Positions 52,428 through 62,443 of a stretch of 64,000 nt of DNA are shown here, piece by piece; positions within the stretch are counted from its first letter, which is position 1; the number at the start of each line of letters is the position of its first letter. Source of the DNA: Sediminibacillus halophilus (GTDB lineage Bacteria > Bacillota > Bacilli > Bacillales > Amphibacillaceae). The notes beneath the pieces were generated by a model. That model had not been told where the DNA came from, ran no database searches, and saw only the letters and a program-made list of their open reading frames with translations. A program made the translations under genes and the position numbers. The stretch spans positions 124,001-188,000 of the forward strand of contig NZ_FNHF01000006.1 of assembly GCF_900103695.1 (NCBI RefSeq). Reading direction: 5' to 3'.

Positions 52428-53912
52428 TTATCGCTGATTCATTTCCAGTGCCGCCCGGATGCCGGATTCTATCGCCCCCTCAATCCATCCATGATGAGAA
52501 GAGGTCTGTTCTCCAGCAAAATGAATCCTGCCTTCCGGCTCCTTGATCACTTGTGAGAATTCGGTTATTTGATTCGGCTTGAATAAGGTAAAGCAACCAG
52601 CCGAGAAGGGGTTTAGGTTCCAGCTGAAGGCAAAACTGGTCAAGTATTGTTCATATACTTGGTTACCGAAAAATGTAGCAAGTCCTTGCAATGCCTGCAT
52701 GACTTTTTCCCTTTGGGGCAACGAATCCCACGGCGTGGCGTTCTCTCCCCAACTATAACTGACAAGTAAAATCCCTGGACCCGGAGTGCCAATACCTCGG
52801 CTTGGCGTATAAGTAAACCTGGTCGTTAAGTCACTGATAATATTGGAACCCAGCAGTCCCTGATCTTCCCAAAACTTGTTTTTGAACTGCATAGCAATTT
52901 TGGTTGAAGCGACATGGTGCATTTCATGGATAGCCTTTCTTTTGGTAAAGCTTATTGTGTGATGCGGCAACACTTCGATAAATTGGAAAACCGGAAATGG
53001 GACAGTAGACAGCAGCAAATCCCCTTGAAACCATTCCACATTTCCTGTTTCCGTATTCTGACAATGAACAGTTACACCGTCAGACTGATGAATAATACGA
53101 TTCGCCTTCATCCCAAAGCGAATATTTTCAGATAAAAATGGTATAAAGGCAGCAGGAAGACGATCATTGCCGCCAGTGATTTCATAGAAGTCTATCTCTC
53201 CATTAAAGACTGTACCGACAATATCAGATAGGATATTAAGAAATGACAGCTCAGGAAAACCTTCTATTCCAAGCAATACTTTTATTTTCCGTACAGCTTG
53301 CGCAGAAAGCCGCGGGCCAATCGGATTATGCCGCAAGTAATTTTCCATACTATAGCAATCGTAATACGCGATCAGTTCCCGTTTTTGTTCCGGAGTTGAT
53401 TGCCTATAAAGCGACAGGAACGGATCAACTGCTTCCTGAAAAAGCTCGGTCGCCGTTTTTCCTCGTTCATGCGCCGGAAGCGGGTAATCGATTAAATCCG
53501 GATTTTTTTCATACTGCTCACGTGTCAATGTAACATGATTGGTATGCAGAAGGTCACCTGGAGAGTTGTTAATAAACGGATTTATCGGTAGTTGAAATTT
53601 TTCTATGTACCCCATCGTCAGTTGATGATCAGCAGGAATTCGCATTGCCCCGACATCTATATAACCATCCCCAACAAAAGGTTCTCTTACGGTATAAACC
53701 CTGCCACCCACGCGGTTATTCCCTTCAAGTAGCGTAACCGTATGCCCGGCCTCTTTAAGTAGTGAGCCTGCTACCAAACCTGTCATTCCCGCTCCGATAA
53801 TAATGATTTTTTTTGCAGCGCCAATTGGTTTTAATCCCGTTTTCACAATCGGTAAGTATTGTTCAGCCAAATCCAAGTCATCAAACAGTTCATTCGTTCT
53901 AAGCTGTCTCAT
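52428..53912 (-). CDS. Flavin amine oxidase
   Basis: A 494-residue FAD amine oxidase family protein. FAD motif IIIIGAGMTGLVAGSLLKEAG with LLEGNNRVGGRV follows at about 40-75; the C-terminal block HFAGEQTSSHHGWIEGAIESG completes the cofactor site. Substrate may be an L-amino acid or amine. The start is ATG 53912; the open frame runs on upstream without a ribosome binding site. Confidence 0.85.
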   Translation of the reverse strand: MRQLRTNELFDDLDLAEQYLPIVKTGLKPIGAAKKIIIIGAGMTGLVAGSLLKEAGHTVTLLEGNNRVGGRVYTVREPFVGDGYIDVGAMRIPADHQLTMGYIEKFQLPINPFINNSPGDLLHTNHVTLTREQYEKNPDLIDYPLPAHERGKTATELFQEAVDPFLSLYRQSTPEQKRELIAYYDCYSMENYLRHNPIGPRLSAQAVRKIKVLLGIEGFPELSFLNILSDIVGTVFNGEIDFYEITGGNDRLPAAFIPFLSENIRFGMKANRIIHQSDGVTVHCQNTETGNVEWFQGDLLLSTVPFPVFQFIEVLPHHTISFTKRKAIHEMHHVASTKIAMQFKNKFWEDQGLLGSNIISDLTTRFTYTPSRGIGTPGPGILLVSYSWGENATPWDSLPQREKVMQALQGLATFFGNQVYEQYLTSFAFSWNLNPFSAGCFTLFKPNQITEFSQVIKEPEGRIHFAGEQTSSHHGWIEGAIESGIRAALEMNQR

Positions 53913-54122
53913 TTTTCCCCAACCTTTTTTATTTCCATATTTATGCATAATTAAGTGCTTCATTCCAGTCATATTATACTGTTTTTTCCAACTCTGCTTA
54001 GGAGGAGGACTCAGCAAAAAGTGACGTTTTTTTACAAATCGTCTAATAATCATTAAAATAGAGGGAGAACCCGATTCTAAGAGACTTTTTTAGCAATTTC
54101 ACCATAGAGAGGCGTGAAGGAA

Positions 54123-55160
54123 TTGTTTCAAGATATCAGTTGGAAAGAAATCGCCAACTTACAGCAGAAGGGAGAACATACATTAATTGATGTACGTTCG
54201 CCATCCGAGTATGCTGAAGCGACGATACCCGGAAGTATCAACATTCCCCTATTTGATGATAATGAAAGAGCGGAGATTGGGACATTGTACAAGCAGGAAA
54301 GCCCCGAGGCTGCTAAACAGCGCGGTGTCGAAGTTGTATCGGCTAAGCTTCCTGCATTCATTAATGCTTTCCAGGCAATAGACAATGATAAAACAGTATT
54401 CTGCTGGCGGGGCGGGATGCGCAGTAAAACGGCTGCGACGGTGGTTGATTTAATGGGAATCAAGGTGAACCGGCTGCAGGGTGGAATCCGTTCCTATCGC
54501 CAGTGGGTAGTCAACACACTGGAATCCTTTGAACTTGCACCTCAAGCGATTGTACTCAATGGTTATACAGGTGCCGGCAAAACAATTATTTTGGAGGAAT
54601 TAGATAAAGATGGATACGCCGTACTCGATTTCGAAAAAATGGCCAATCACCGCGGTTCGATTTTCGGCCAAATCGGTTTGGAACCGAATAAACAGAAAAA
54701 GTTCGAATCACTTCTTCTTCATCAGCTATTGAAGGTTCAGCAGGCTCCCTTTGTTGTCATGGAAGCTGAAAGCAAGCGGATCGGAAAAGCAATATTGCCG
54801 GAGTTCATAGTGGAGAAGAAAGAGCATGGAACACACCTGTTTATCGATATCCCTATCGAGGAGCGGGTGAAGAATATTTTAGATGATTACCAGCCTTGGG
54901 AACACCACGAGGAAGCCCTTGAAGCATTTAAACGGATCAAGCGGCGGATTCATACACCAGTAGCCGCCGAAATCGAATCCAGCTTGCGGAATGCGGAGTA
55001 CGGTCAAGCTACCAGGCTACTGCTAGAATACTATTATGATCCGCTTTACAGTTATTCAGCTAACAAGCACGACAACCATACAATACATGCAACAAGCACC
55101 GAAGAAGCAGTCCCCCTTGTCAAAGAATTCTTAGCCAAACAGGAAGTCTACCAGCATTGA
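54123..55160 (+). CDS. mnmH: tRNA 2-selenouridine synthase MnmH (SelU/YbbB)
   Basis: About 345 residues: rhodanese domain (VRSPSEYAEATIPGSINIPL, active Cys in VFCWRGGMRSKT) and a P-loop domain (NGYTGAGKT at about 144-152). It replaces sulphur by selenium at the wobble 2-thiouridine of tRNA, using selenophosphate. The start is TTG 54123 (FQDISW), matching YbbB, rather than GTG 54114. selD is not in this window. Confidence 0.9.
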   Translation: MFQDISWKEIANLQQKGEHTLIDVRSPSEYAEATIPGSINIPLFDDNERAEIGTLYKQESPEAAKQRGVEVVSAKLPAFINAFQAIDNDKTVFCWRGGMRSKTAATVVDLMGIKVNRLQGGIRSYRQWVVNTLESFELAPQAIVLNGYTGAGKTIILEELDKDGYAVLDFEKMANHRGSIFGQIGLEPNKQKKFESLLLHQLLKVQQAPFVVMEAESKRIGKAILPEFIVEKKEHGTHLFIDIPIEERVKNILDDYQPWEHHEEALEAFKRIKRRIHTPVAAEIESSLRNAEYGQATRLLLEYYYDPLYSYSANKHDNHTIHATSTEEAVPLVKEFLAKQEVYQH

Positions 55161-55194
55161 CAGCCTGCCGTCCTAAATGACGGCAGGCTTTTTT
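55161..55194. terminator. Bidirectional terminator
   Basis: AGCCTGCCGTC-CTAAAT-GACGGCAGGCT, then T run. Confidence 0.92.
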
Positions 55195-55200
55195 GCATTT

Positions 55201-56751
55201 CTATTCTATTTGTTTGAAGGATTTAAGCAGAACTTCTTTTCCTGCTTTTAACTTTTCCCGGGCAGAATTTTCACTATCCATCCTGCCTATCACTACATCC
55301 CCAGCATGATTGCTCCCGCCAAATAACTGGATATCTGCACCGGCCTTCACAAAATCTTTGGTGTAGATATTGTTCAGCCAAACGTTGTCGGCTCGATACT
55401 GTACTGCAATGACCGGATTATCCTGATAGTCGTAATTTTCATCCCCTAGTGCCATCAAGTTATCTATTCCGACATTACGGTAACCGGATACAACCAGGGC
55501 ACGCGGGGAGGATGTTTGATACAGCGTAGAATAAACCGGGCATATGGATACCAGGTTCACTGCCAATATCCCTTCTGCCGTCTTCGATTCAGGCTCTTCC
55601 CGATGATGATGTCCAATATGCCGAAAATTATAGGATCGATTATCATGGATGGATATATGTCCAGCAATAATCGTATGCATAGCCGCAGAAGAATTAGGAT
55701 GCGCTTTGACCTCCACCCCGCCGAAACACCTTGCCGAAGAGTTATTCACTAGCCAGACATGTTGAGAACCATCATCTACTTCGAAACCATTGGAGTTGGA
55801 ATTCCCTTGTTGGTGAGCACGGCCGCTCGGATCGGACATATGAGAGTTGGAGATTAAAATCTTCCTGCTGTGATGGGTGGTGACGCCATCGTCTCCGAAT
55901 CCGCGCCCGGTTAACTGGTCAAGCCAGATATAACTGCTTTCGCCTTTTCCACGAAACCCGTCTCCAGCATAATTGTAATACGTAGAAGAAATGTCAAAGC
56001 CATGAAGTCCGGGATTAACAGCCTCCACCTGTCTTACCCAGCCATATAATACTTGGGCGTAAGTCAAGCAGCTGGAATAATTGTTGCCAAAGCTTGTCTT
56101 CTCGAGTTCCTTAAGCCTTTCGACATTCCAATCAAGTGTCATCCCTTCCACATACAGATGACTGTTGCCGTGAAAATGATTGGCATTAGTTATCAGCCTT
56201 GTCCATTTCGGCGCAGAGTCGGACAGCTTGATGACCGTTTCTCCCTTTCCCGCTCCTTGAAGAAAAGTATAAGAAGGCAGTTTGATTTCTTTCACTACAT
56301 AACAACCAGCAGGAATATTCACCTTTACGTTGCCATTTCCAATTGCCCTTCGAAACGCCTTTGTGCAATCCGTAATTCCATCTCCTACTGCCCCGTATGC
56401 CGCCACATCTACCTCCCGCTCTATTTTTTGGAAAAGTACTTCTCGTTGGGCATCAAGTGTTATTTTCCAATTGGGATAGACGGAATCTGCATTCTCAAAC
56501 GCCGGTTCCTGATTCGTAAGTCCGGGGTTTGCTTTTTGAGAAACAATTCTTTTCAAACCTTCCATCAACCATTGGCCTAAAGACTTGCCGCTTTGTAGTT
56601 CCGACTTGACTATCCGACGATTGGACCGGATTTGCCAGTATCGCTTTTTGAGGAGACGTGCTGTTTGTTTCGGTTGAACATTTTCAGGAAGATACTTGCC
56701 GATAAGCTCCCTATTTTGGCAAGGGCCTTGTCTTCCCTCCCATTCATACAT
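55201..56751 (-). CDS. Pectate-lyase-3-type right-handed beta-helix protein
   Basis: A 516-residue protein. A basic N-terminal region of about 110 residues is followed by DVAAYGAVGDGITDCTKAFR, the mark of the pectate-lyase-3/GH28-like beta-helix, then repeated Asn/Gly-rich coils. No signal peptide is visible, which is unusual for a polysaccharide enzyme. It may act inside the spore or on surface glycans; the function is unknown. ATG behind GGGTGAAACG. Confidence 0.78.
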   Translation of the reverse strand: MYEWEGRQGPCQNRELIGKYLPENVQPKQTARLLKKRYWQIRSNRRIVKSELQSGKSLGQWLMEGLKRIVSQKANPGLTNQEPAFENADSVYPNWKITLDAQREVLFQKIEREVDVAAYGAVGDGITDCTKAFRRAIGNGNVKVNIPAGCYVVKEIKLPSYTFLQGAGKGETVIKLSDSAPKWTRLITNANHFHGNSHLYVEGMTLDWNVERLKELEKTSFGNNYSSCLTYAQVLYGWVRQVEAVNPGLHGFDISSTYYNYAGDGFRGKGESSYIWLDQLTGRGFGDDGVTTHHSRKILISNSHMSDPSGRAHQQGNSNSNGFEVDDGSQHVWLVNNSSARCFGGVEVKAHPNSSAAMHTIIAGHISIHDNRSYNFRHIGHHHREEPESKTAEGILAVNLVSICPVYSTLYQTSSPRALVVSGYRNVGIDNLMALGDENYDYQDNPVIAVQYRADNVWLNNIYTKDFVKAGADIQLFGGSNHAGDVVIGRMDSENSAREKLKAGKEVLLKSFKQIE

Positions 56752-56896
56752 CGTTTCACCCGCTTTCCTCGCAACTATTCTATCTATTCCTTTCCCAATT
56801 TCCCTGCCATAAAATCAAGAAATATGTTCTATTTTTATTGAATTTATTATTCTATGATAGTAGTATACAGAAAAAGACTCCTATGGAGGGCCGAAT

Positions 56897-57946
56897 ATGG
56901 AAACTATTCAAACAAGTGCGCGAAACAGAGAAACATACAGAATTGAAGTGAAATATTCCTTATTATGGGAGTGTGCGCTAGGAATCGCAGCAATCACCAA
57001 CACTTCCCTGCTTAGCAGTTTGGAGAAAAACGAAACAGAATGGAAAAGCACCAAGGCGGCTTTATCTTCAGAAATGCTATCCCAACTCGAACTGGTCGAA
57101 AAACATAATACTTGGAAAGCGTTGCTACAGCTTTTGCATCGGAAGGATTATACATCGATAGAGGAATTTCTCCATAGCATATCCGCTCTATCCTCTGTCG
57201 ACCTTAAAACTGCCTGCCTCCCATTTTTAGGACAAGCCCATCAAGTTGATGTTGAAAAAGCAGCAGAAGGAGACAAAGAATCTATCAGGGCTCTTAAAAA
57301 TACAGCCAAGAATCATAGCTTCTTTCCTACTTATATTCCGTTTATTTGTGAAACCGATGCAGCATTTTTACGGGCACATCTCTGTTCCGTCATGGAAGGC
57401 TGGTATAGGGAGGTCATCGAGCCGAATGCTGATCAGCTCCTCCCAGTTCTAACTGCTGATGCGGCTGCAAAAGAAGCTATGCTGAAAAGAAAACATCCGG
57501 AAGAACTCGTTACGTGGGCGACAGGTGGAATAAATTATTTACCAGAGCCCAGTGTCCATACGGTTTTACTGATTCCTCATGTGGTATACCGTCCTTGGAA
57601 TGTAGAATCGGACTTGGCAGGATGCAAAATTTTTTATTATCCGGTTTCCAACCAAAGCTTGCACCCGGCTGATACTTACACACCCGACCAATTTCTCGTG
57701 CTGAGGCACAAGGCATTAGGCGATGAGCAACGGCTGAAAATGATAAAAATGCTGAGAGAAAGGGAGCACACACTCCAGGAGATGACCAACCGGTTGGGGA
57801 TGGGAAAAACCACCGTCCATCATCATTTAAAAGTACTCAAGTCTGCACGGCTGGTGCAAAACAATGGCCCCACCTACAGTCTGAATGGCAATGTACTGCA
57901 AGCACTTTCCAGTGATTTGGAAAATTACCTGGACTCCGGGCTATAA
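56897..57946 (+). CDS. ArsR-type winged-helix regulator with long N-terminal domain
   Basis: A 349-residue protein. The first 250 residues form an uncharacterised helical domain; the C-terminal winged helix follows ALGDEQRLKMIKMLREREHT, with GMGKTTVHHHLKVLKSARLV as recognition helix. It precedes an MFS gene by 12 bases and probably regulates it. TGGAGGGCC precedes ATG. Confidence 0.83.
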   Translation: METIQTSARNRETYRIEVKYSLLWECALGIAAITNTSLLSSLEKNETEWKSTKAALSSEMLSQLELVEKHNTWKALLQLLHRKDYTSIEEFLHSISALSSVDLKTACLPFLGQAHQVDVEKAAEGDKESIRALKNTAKNHSFFPTYIPFICETDAAFLRAHLCSVMEGWYREVIEPNADQLLPVLTADAAAKEAMLKRKHPEELVTWATGGINYLPEPSVHTVLLIPHVVYRPWNVESDLAGCKIFYYPVSNQSLHPADTYTPDQFLVLRHKALGDEQRLKMIKMLREREHTLQEMTNRLGMGKTTVHHHLKVLKSARLVQNNGPTYSLNGNVLQALSSDLENYLDSGL

Positions 57947-57958
57947 AAGGAGAAAAAC

Positions 57959-59215
57959 ATGAAGAATACTGTCTCTTTAGCTAGTTCAACCGTTCCACTA
58001 GCCAAAAACTATCCATTGTTCCGCTTTATTGGCGGTAATGTCGTTTCGTTCATGGGAGATCAAATTTATTTGATCGCGCTGCCTCTTATGGTCCTTAGTG
58101 TTACAGGTTCTCCTGTCAACATGGGGATCATTGCAGCCTTGGAACGATTGCCAATTCTGCTCCAACCGTTGATCGGTATTATGTCAGATCGTTTTTCCCG
58201 TAAGAATCTGCTGCTTATTGGTGATGGAGGGAGACTTCTAATTACAGGATGGATCGGCATCCTCAGTCTTTATGGAAATTTAGACGTCTGGCAGTTATAT
58301 ATCGCCGCTTTCGGGATCGGCTTGCTTAGCCAGGTATATAACACTTCCCAATTCGCCGCTGTTCCAAGTCTTGTGAATAAGCAGGATTTGCAGCTTGTAA
58401 ATGCTATCAATACAGGGGCCTTACAGACTGCTACATTATCAGCGCCGGCCATTGGCGGACTTGTCATAAGTTTGTATCATCCTGGTATCGCCCTTTTGAT
58501 TAATAGCTTCAGCTTTTTAATAGCTTTTTCAGCCATTGCCAGCATCCAACTGCCTTCCCACCATTCACTGGAATCCGGGAGGACAACAATCCTTCAGGAC
58601 TTGAAAGAGGGATTTCACTTCGTACTTACTACTAAGGCAATCTTGTTCACAAATTTAGCGATGCTGTTTTCGACCTTCGGTACCACCCTGCTGTTGACAT
58701 TACTGGTATTCCACCTAAAAGACACGTTACAACTCACCTCCGTCCAAATTGGCTGGCTGCTGTCCGGTGGGGGAGCAGGTGCCATTTCCGGTGCTCTGTT
58801 TTCCGGGTTTCTGACAAAATATTTTCCTTATCGAACCTTATTGTTTTCAGCCGCGTTCGCAGGAGGCTTGTCCATCATCGTATTAAGCCAGATGCAATCG
58901 TTTCCCTTGTTATTTGCAGCCAACATGGCCGGTACCTACATGGTTTCTATCCTGAACCCTTGTCTCGCTACAATTCGACAAACGTTGACACCTGCCCGCC
59001 TTTTAGGAAGGGTACAAGCAACATCCCGCTTTATGGCCTGGATACTGCTGCCTGTTGCTGCATTATCAGCCGGGCTGCTTGCAGAGTTAACCAGTACTGG
59101 AACGACGATTTTAATTGGAGGAACAGTCTCGACAATAGCTTCTTTTTTCTATCTCCATCCGACACTAGCTGGTAAGGCTGCTCAGACAAGGAGCGAGAAG
59201 CATCAAGCCCAGTAA
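57959..59215 (+). CDS. MFS exporter (enterobactin/macrolide-exporter-like)
   Basis: A 418-residue MFS protein with about twelve segments. FIGGNVVSFMGDQIYLIALP at about 22-41 and the loop SDRFSRKNLL are typical of the MFS_3 group. Likely efflux of a drug or siderophore; substrate unknown. AAAGGAGAAA precedes ATG. Second gene of the pair with the ArsR-type regulator. Confidence 0.85.
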   Translation: MKNTVSLASSTVPLAKNYPLFRFIGGNVVSFMGDQIYLIALPLMVLSVTGSPVNMGIIAALERLPILLQPLIGIMSDRFSRKNLLLIGDGGRLLITGWIGILSLYGNLDVWQLYIAAFGIGLLSQVYNTSQFAAVPSLVNKQDLQLVNAINTGALQTATLSAPAIGGLVISLYHPGIALLINSFSFLIAFSAIASIQLPSHHSLESGRTTILQDLKEGFHFVLTTKAILFTNLAMLFSTFGTTLLLTLLVFHLKDTLQLTSVQIGWLLSGGGAGAISGALFSGFLTKYFPYRTLLFSAAFAGGLSIIVLSQMQSFPLLFAANMAGTYMVSILNPCLATIRQTLTPARLLGRVQATSRFMAWILLPVAALSAGLLAELTSTGTTILIGGTVSTIASFFYLHPTLAGKAAQTRSEKHQAQ

Positions 59216-59304
59216 AAATAACGAGTATGCAGCCCCTGATTCAAATAAGGAATAGAGCTTCTATTCTGCCGGTTCTCGGTCCGTGTTCCCAGCGGGGAAA
59301 ATAA

Positions 59305-59343
59305 AAAGCTTGCAGTAAAATCTAAAATTCTCTGCAAGCTTCG
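59305..59343. terminator. Bidirectional terminator
   Basis: AAGCTTGCAG pairs with CTGCAAGCTT between convergent genes. Confidence 0.82.
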
Positions 59344-59373
59344 AAAAATTATTTCTACTATCCTAGCGATCGA

Positions 59374-59841
59374 TTACATAATCCCCTGTCCAAAATAGAC
59401 TATCAGCAATACCAAGACTGCCAGTATACCGTTCTCAGCCGGGCCTCCCGTTCGCACAGTAAGCGGAAGCCGGAACGTCATTTGGAAAGGATAAAGAAGT
59501 TTGATACCGTTTTTCGTCGCCGCATCCAGCAAAAGGTGGCTGGCTGCTCCGACGAGTACCCCTGCTGTTATTCCATCAGGTAAATGGAACAAGGATAACA
59601 ACACTTGAATCAAAAAAAGAAACAGGAGGCTGTGTGTAAAAGTACGATGTCCAAATAGGGTACTCACTATTTTTGATAAAAAAGGTACTTTCCTTCCGAT
59701 TTTACTGCCGCCATGGCAAATGTCAGGAAGCAATGATCCAAATATACCAGCAGTCGTCAGTAAAAGGGGGTCATATGCGGTAAAGCGGGATGTGACAACA
59801 CAAGCTGCTATCCCGCCAATAATATGCGTTTTTCCAGTCAT
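59374..59841 (-). CDS. YdjM-like membrane-bound metal-dependent hydrolase (DUF457)
   Basis: A 155-residue membrane protein with the YdjM family layout: GKTHIIGGIAACV at the start, LPDICHGGSKIGRK, and GHRTFTHSLLFLFL with the conserved histidines, later ASHLLLDAATKNGIKLLYP. The real activity is not known. TTGGAGGAAAC precedes ATG. Confidence 0.87.
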   Translation of the reverse strand: MTGKTHIIGGIAACVVTSRFTAYDPLLLTTAGIFGSLLPDICHGGSKIGRKVPFLSKIVSTLFGHRTFTHSLLFLFLIQVLLSLFHLPDGITAGVLVGAASHLLLDAATKNGIKLLYPFQMTFRLPLTVRTGGPAENGILAVLVLLIVYFGQGIM

Positions 59842-59879
59842 GATGTTTCCTCCAAGTTGGGTTGTTTCTTAAACAGCTG

Positions 59880-60728
59880 CTATCCATCCATCCTAGTTGA
59901 CACTTTGTTTTCCGGATAAGAGATCCAGTCGCTAAAACTTCCCGGATATAGTTTTACGTTTTGGTAACCAGCTGCTTGAAGTGCCAGGATATTCGGACAG
60001 GCTGAGACCCCTGACCCGCAGGAAACAATAATCTCTTCTGCTGGGGGCAGTGGAGCAAAGTGCATTTTTAACTCCTCATCGCTTTTCCACCGGCCAGTAT
60101 CCGTCAGCACTTGTTTCCAAAAATAATTGGTGGCGCCAGGAATATGACCAGCCTTCTGATAAAGTGGCTCTGTTTTACCAAGATAACGTTGAGGAGAGCG
60201 GGAATCGATCAAATGAGAAGTACTGTCAACCATTTTTTGTTTCACGTAGTCGATATCGACGACTTGATGGTCCTGGATATCCGGTAAAAAAGTCTTCGGC
60301 TTTGGAACAGGGATTTCACGACTGAGCGAATACCCATGTTTTTCCCAGCTTTCCAATCCGCCTTCCAGGAGAAATGTCCGCTCATGCCCATAATAAGTCA
60401 GCAACCACCAACAACGGGCAGCGAACATATCATTCCCCTGATCATATATAACAACAGTCGTCTGACTTCCGATTCCGGCATTGCCCAGCTTTTCAGCAAA
60501 TGTCTCAGGCTCCGGCAAAGGGTGGCTTCCACCGTGTTCGCCTTTTTCTCCTGACAAATCCTGATTCAAATCAAAGTGAACAGCCCCTGGAATGTGCCCT
60601 TGGAGATAAGCTTGCTTTCCAGCCTCCGGGTCCGTCAACTCAAACCGTGTATCGAGGACTACGATATCCAGCTCTGCGGACTCTTTTATTCGGTCATACA
60701 ACCAATCTGCAGTCACGAAAACGTCCAT
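59880..60728 (-). CDS. Two-domain sulfurtransferase (rhodanese)
   Basis: A 282-residue tandem rhodanese protein. The first domain (about 1-140) is inactive; the second has the cysteine loop VSCGSGVSACPN (about 235-246), of thiosulfate/3-mercaptopyruvate sulfurtransferase type. CEY-like linker LIDSRSPQRYLG. It moves sulphane sulphur to acceptors. GGGAGGAG precedes ATG. It is 18 bases upstream... of no gene; pepT lies 18 bases beyond its start on the same strand, so pepT is promoter-proximal and this gene follows it only after the order pepT is transcribed separately. Confidence 0.83.
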   Translation of the reverse strand: MDVFVTADWLYDRIKESAELDIVVLDTRFELTDPEAGKQAYLQGHIPGAVHFDLNQDLSGEKGEHGGSHPLPEPETFAEKLGNAGIGSQTTVVIYDQGNDMFAARCWWLLTYYGHERTFLLEGGLESWEKHGYSLSREIPVPKPKTFLPDIQDHQVVDIDYVKQKMVDSTSHLIDSRSPQRYLGKTEPLYQKAGHIPGATNYFWKQVLTDTGRWKSDEELKMHFAPLPPAEEIIVSCGSGVSACPNILALQAAGYQNVKLYPGSFSDWISYPENKVSTRMDG

Positions 60729-60746
60729 TTGCTCTCCTCCCTTTTT

Positions 60747-61988
60747 TCAGGATTTCTTTTCCGTCAAACTGGCAATTTCGACGATTGTTTGAACTGCCTT
60801 TTCCATATTTTCGACAGAAATAAATTCATATTTCCCGTGGAAGTTCTCTCCGCCTGTGAAAATATTCGGGGTCGGCAGTCCCATAAAGGAAAGCTGGGAA
60901 CCGTCTGTGCCACCCCTGATTGGTTTTACATCTGGAGTAATCCCGATACGCTCCATCGCTTCGTACGCTATGTCGACAATTTCCTTCACAGGCTCAATTT
61001 TTTCCCGCATATTGTAATACTGATCTTTCATTTCCAGCATGACTGCTTTTTCGCCATACTTCTGCTTTAATGCCTCGACTGCCGCTTCGATTTTTGTTTT
61101 CTTTTCCTCAAATTTTTCACGGTCATGATCACGGACTATGTAATACAACTTTGTTTCCTCGACATCTCCTTCGAAAGAAATGAGATGATAAAAACCCTCG
61201 TAATCGTCGGTATATTCCGGAGCTTCTTCAGCAGGCAGAGCGGCATGAAATTCCATTGCAATTTTTGCAGAATGGATCATCTTGTTTTTAGCCGATCCAG
61301 GGTGGACATTTTTGCCGAAAAAAGTAAGTCGTGCAGCTGCTGCATTAAAGCTTTCATACTCCAGTTCTCCTAATGGCCCACCGTCGACCGTGTAGGCGTA
61401 ATCTGCCTGAAAACGGTCGACATCAAAGCGATGCGGACCCCGCCCTATCTCCTCATCTGGCGTGAATGCAACTCTTACTTTTCCGTGTTTGATTTCCGGA
61501 TGGTTGATGAGATGAGCCATCGCTGTCATGATTTCCGCTACACCCGCTTTATTATCGGCTCCTAATAACGTGGTTCCATCCGTGGTGATCAAGGTGTGAC
61601 CGTGATAATTGTCCAAGCTGGGGAAGTCAGAAGGTGACAATACAACGTTACGATTTTCATTCAACACGATGTCACCGCCGTCATAATTTTCGACAAGCTG
61701 AGGATTGACATTCTTTCCGGTGAAATCTGTCGCCGTGTCGACATGGGCCAGAAAGCCGATTGTCGGTAACTGTTTATCAGTATTTGCAGGAAGGGTAGCC
61801 ATAACGTAGCCATTATCGTCAATTGTTACTTCTTCCATTCCAATTTCTTTTAGTTCTTCTACAAGCATATTTGCCAGTGTCAACTGACCGGGAGTAGACG
61901 GGCAGCTGTCGACGCTTTCGTCTGATTGGGTTTCAACTTTTACATAGCTAGTAAATCTGTCTATGATTTCGCTTTTCAAGTTCCTCAT
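60747..61988 (-). CDS. pepT: Peptidase T
   Basis: A 413-residue zinc tripeptidase of M20 family. Metal and catalytic residues: [37 protein letters not shown], and [14 protein letters not shown]. It releases the N-terminal residue of tripeptides in the cytoplasm. The start is ATG 61988 behind AGAGGAATGGAG; the longer frame lacks a site. The sulfurtransferase gene begins 18 bases downstream on the same strand, so the two are probably co-transcribed. Confidence 0.94.
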   Translation of the reverse strand: MRNLKSEIIDRFTSYVKVETQSDESVDSCPSTPGQLTLANMLVEELKEIGMEEVTIDDNGYVMATLPANTDKQLPTIGFLAHVDTATDFTGKNVNPQLVENYDGGDIVLNENRNVVLSPSDFPSLDNYHGHTLITTDGTTLLGADNKAGVAEIMTAMAHLINHPEIKHGKVRVAFTPDEEIGRGPHRFDVDRFQADYAYTVDGGPLGELEYESFNAAAARLTFFGKNVHPGSAKNKMIHSAKIAMEFHAALPAEEAPEYTDDYEGFYHLISFEGDVEETKLYYIVRDHDREKFEEKKTKIEAAVEALKQKYGEKAVMLEMKDQYYNMREKIEPVKEIVDIAYEAMERIGITPDVKPIRGGTDGSQLSFMGLPTPNIFTGGENFHGKYEFISVENMEKAVQTIVEIASLTEKKS

Positions 61989-62232
61989 CTCCATTCCTCT
62001 TCTTATCGCTATCTTATCATAACTACTATCCATTTCGGGCGGTTTTGTTTTGCCAAAAACCTTGATTGATTTGCACTTAACTGTCTGATTTTTAGAAAAA
62101 ACTATCAACAGACTTCTATTATTCCCCTCCGCAGGATTCCATAATACTTAACTCCCATTATGTAACAGCATCATTTAGAAGATATACACCCTTGTGAATC
62201 AAAGTATTCCAGTAAACGGAGGAGGTGCTGCC

Positions 62233-62295
62233 GTGGCCGCGGAAACCGAAGTACCTTGCCGGAGTGGAGTGGAGAATTGTTATGATTCCTGCTAA
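62233..62295 (+). other. Possible 20-residue Cys-containing peptide in a repeated element
   Basis: GTG 62233, seven bases after GGAGGAGG, opens 20 codons reading AAETEVPCRSG and ending NCYDSC. The middle repeats 28035-28065. Third-position changes between copies (GCG/GCC, CCT/CCC) hint at coding, but the other copy lacks a start. Otherwise no gene is seen in 61989-62443. Confidence 0.4.
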
Positions 62296-62336
62296 AGATA
62301 AACCTGGAAAGTATTACTTGGCATGTTATCAAATAC

Positions 62337-62422
62337 AAAAAACCGAACGTCTCCGAGCTCTCAAGGAGATTTCGAATTTACGTTCGGTAATTGTTTTGAT
62401 CACTATACTTTATCCCAGCCGC
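62337..62422 (-). repeat. GCTGGGA...CGTTCGG repeat and terminator
   Basis: Minus strand GCTGGGATAAAGTATAGTG, then CCGAACGT (62387) / ACGTTCGG (62350), then six T. Same order as 50372-50424. It lies directly after the exported OB-fold gene and should terminate it. Confidence 0.75.
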
Positions 62423-62443
62423 TTATCCTATTAATTTAGAAAT

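Noticed and set aside
59880-60728. Sulfurtransferase as an operon separate from pepT
   Set aside because: The two genes run in the same direction with 18 bases between pepT's end and the sulfurtransferase start, so co-transcription is the simpler reading; any wording in the sulfurtransferase entry suggesting otherwise should be disregarded.
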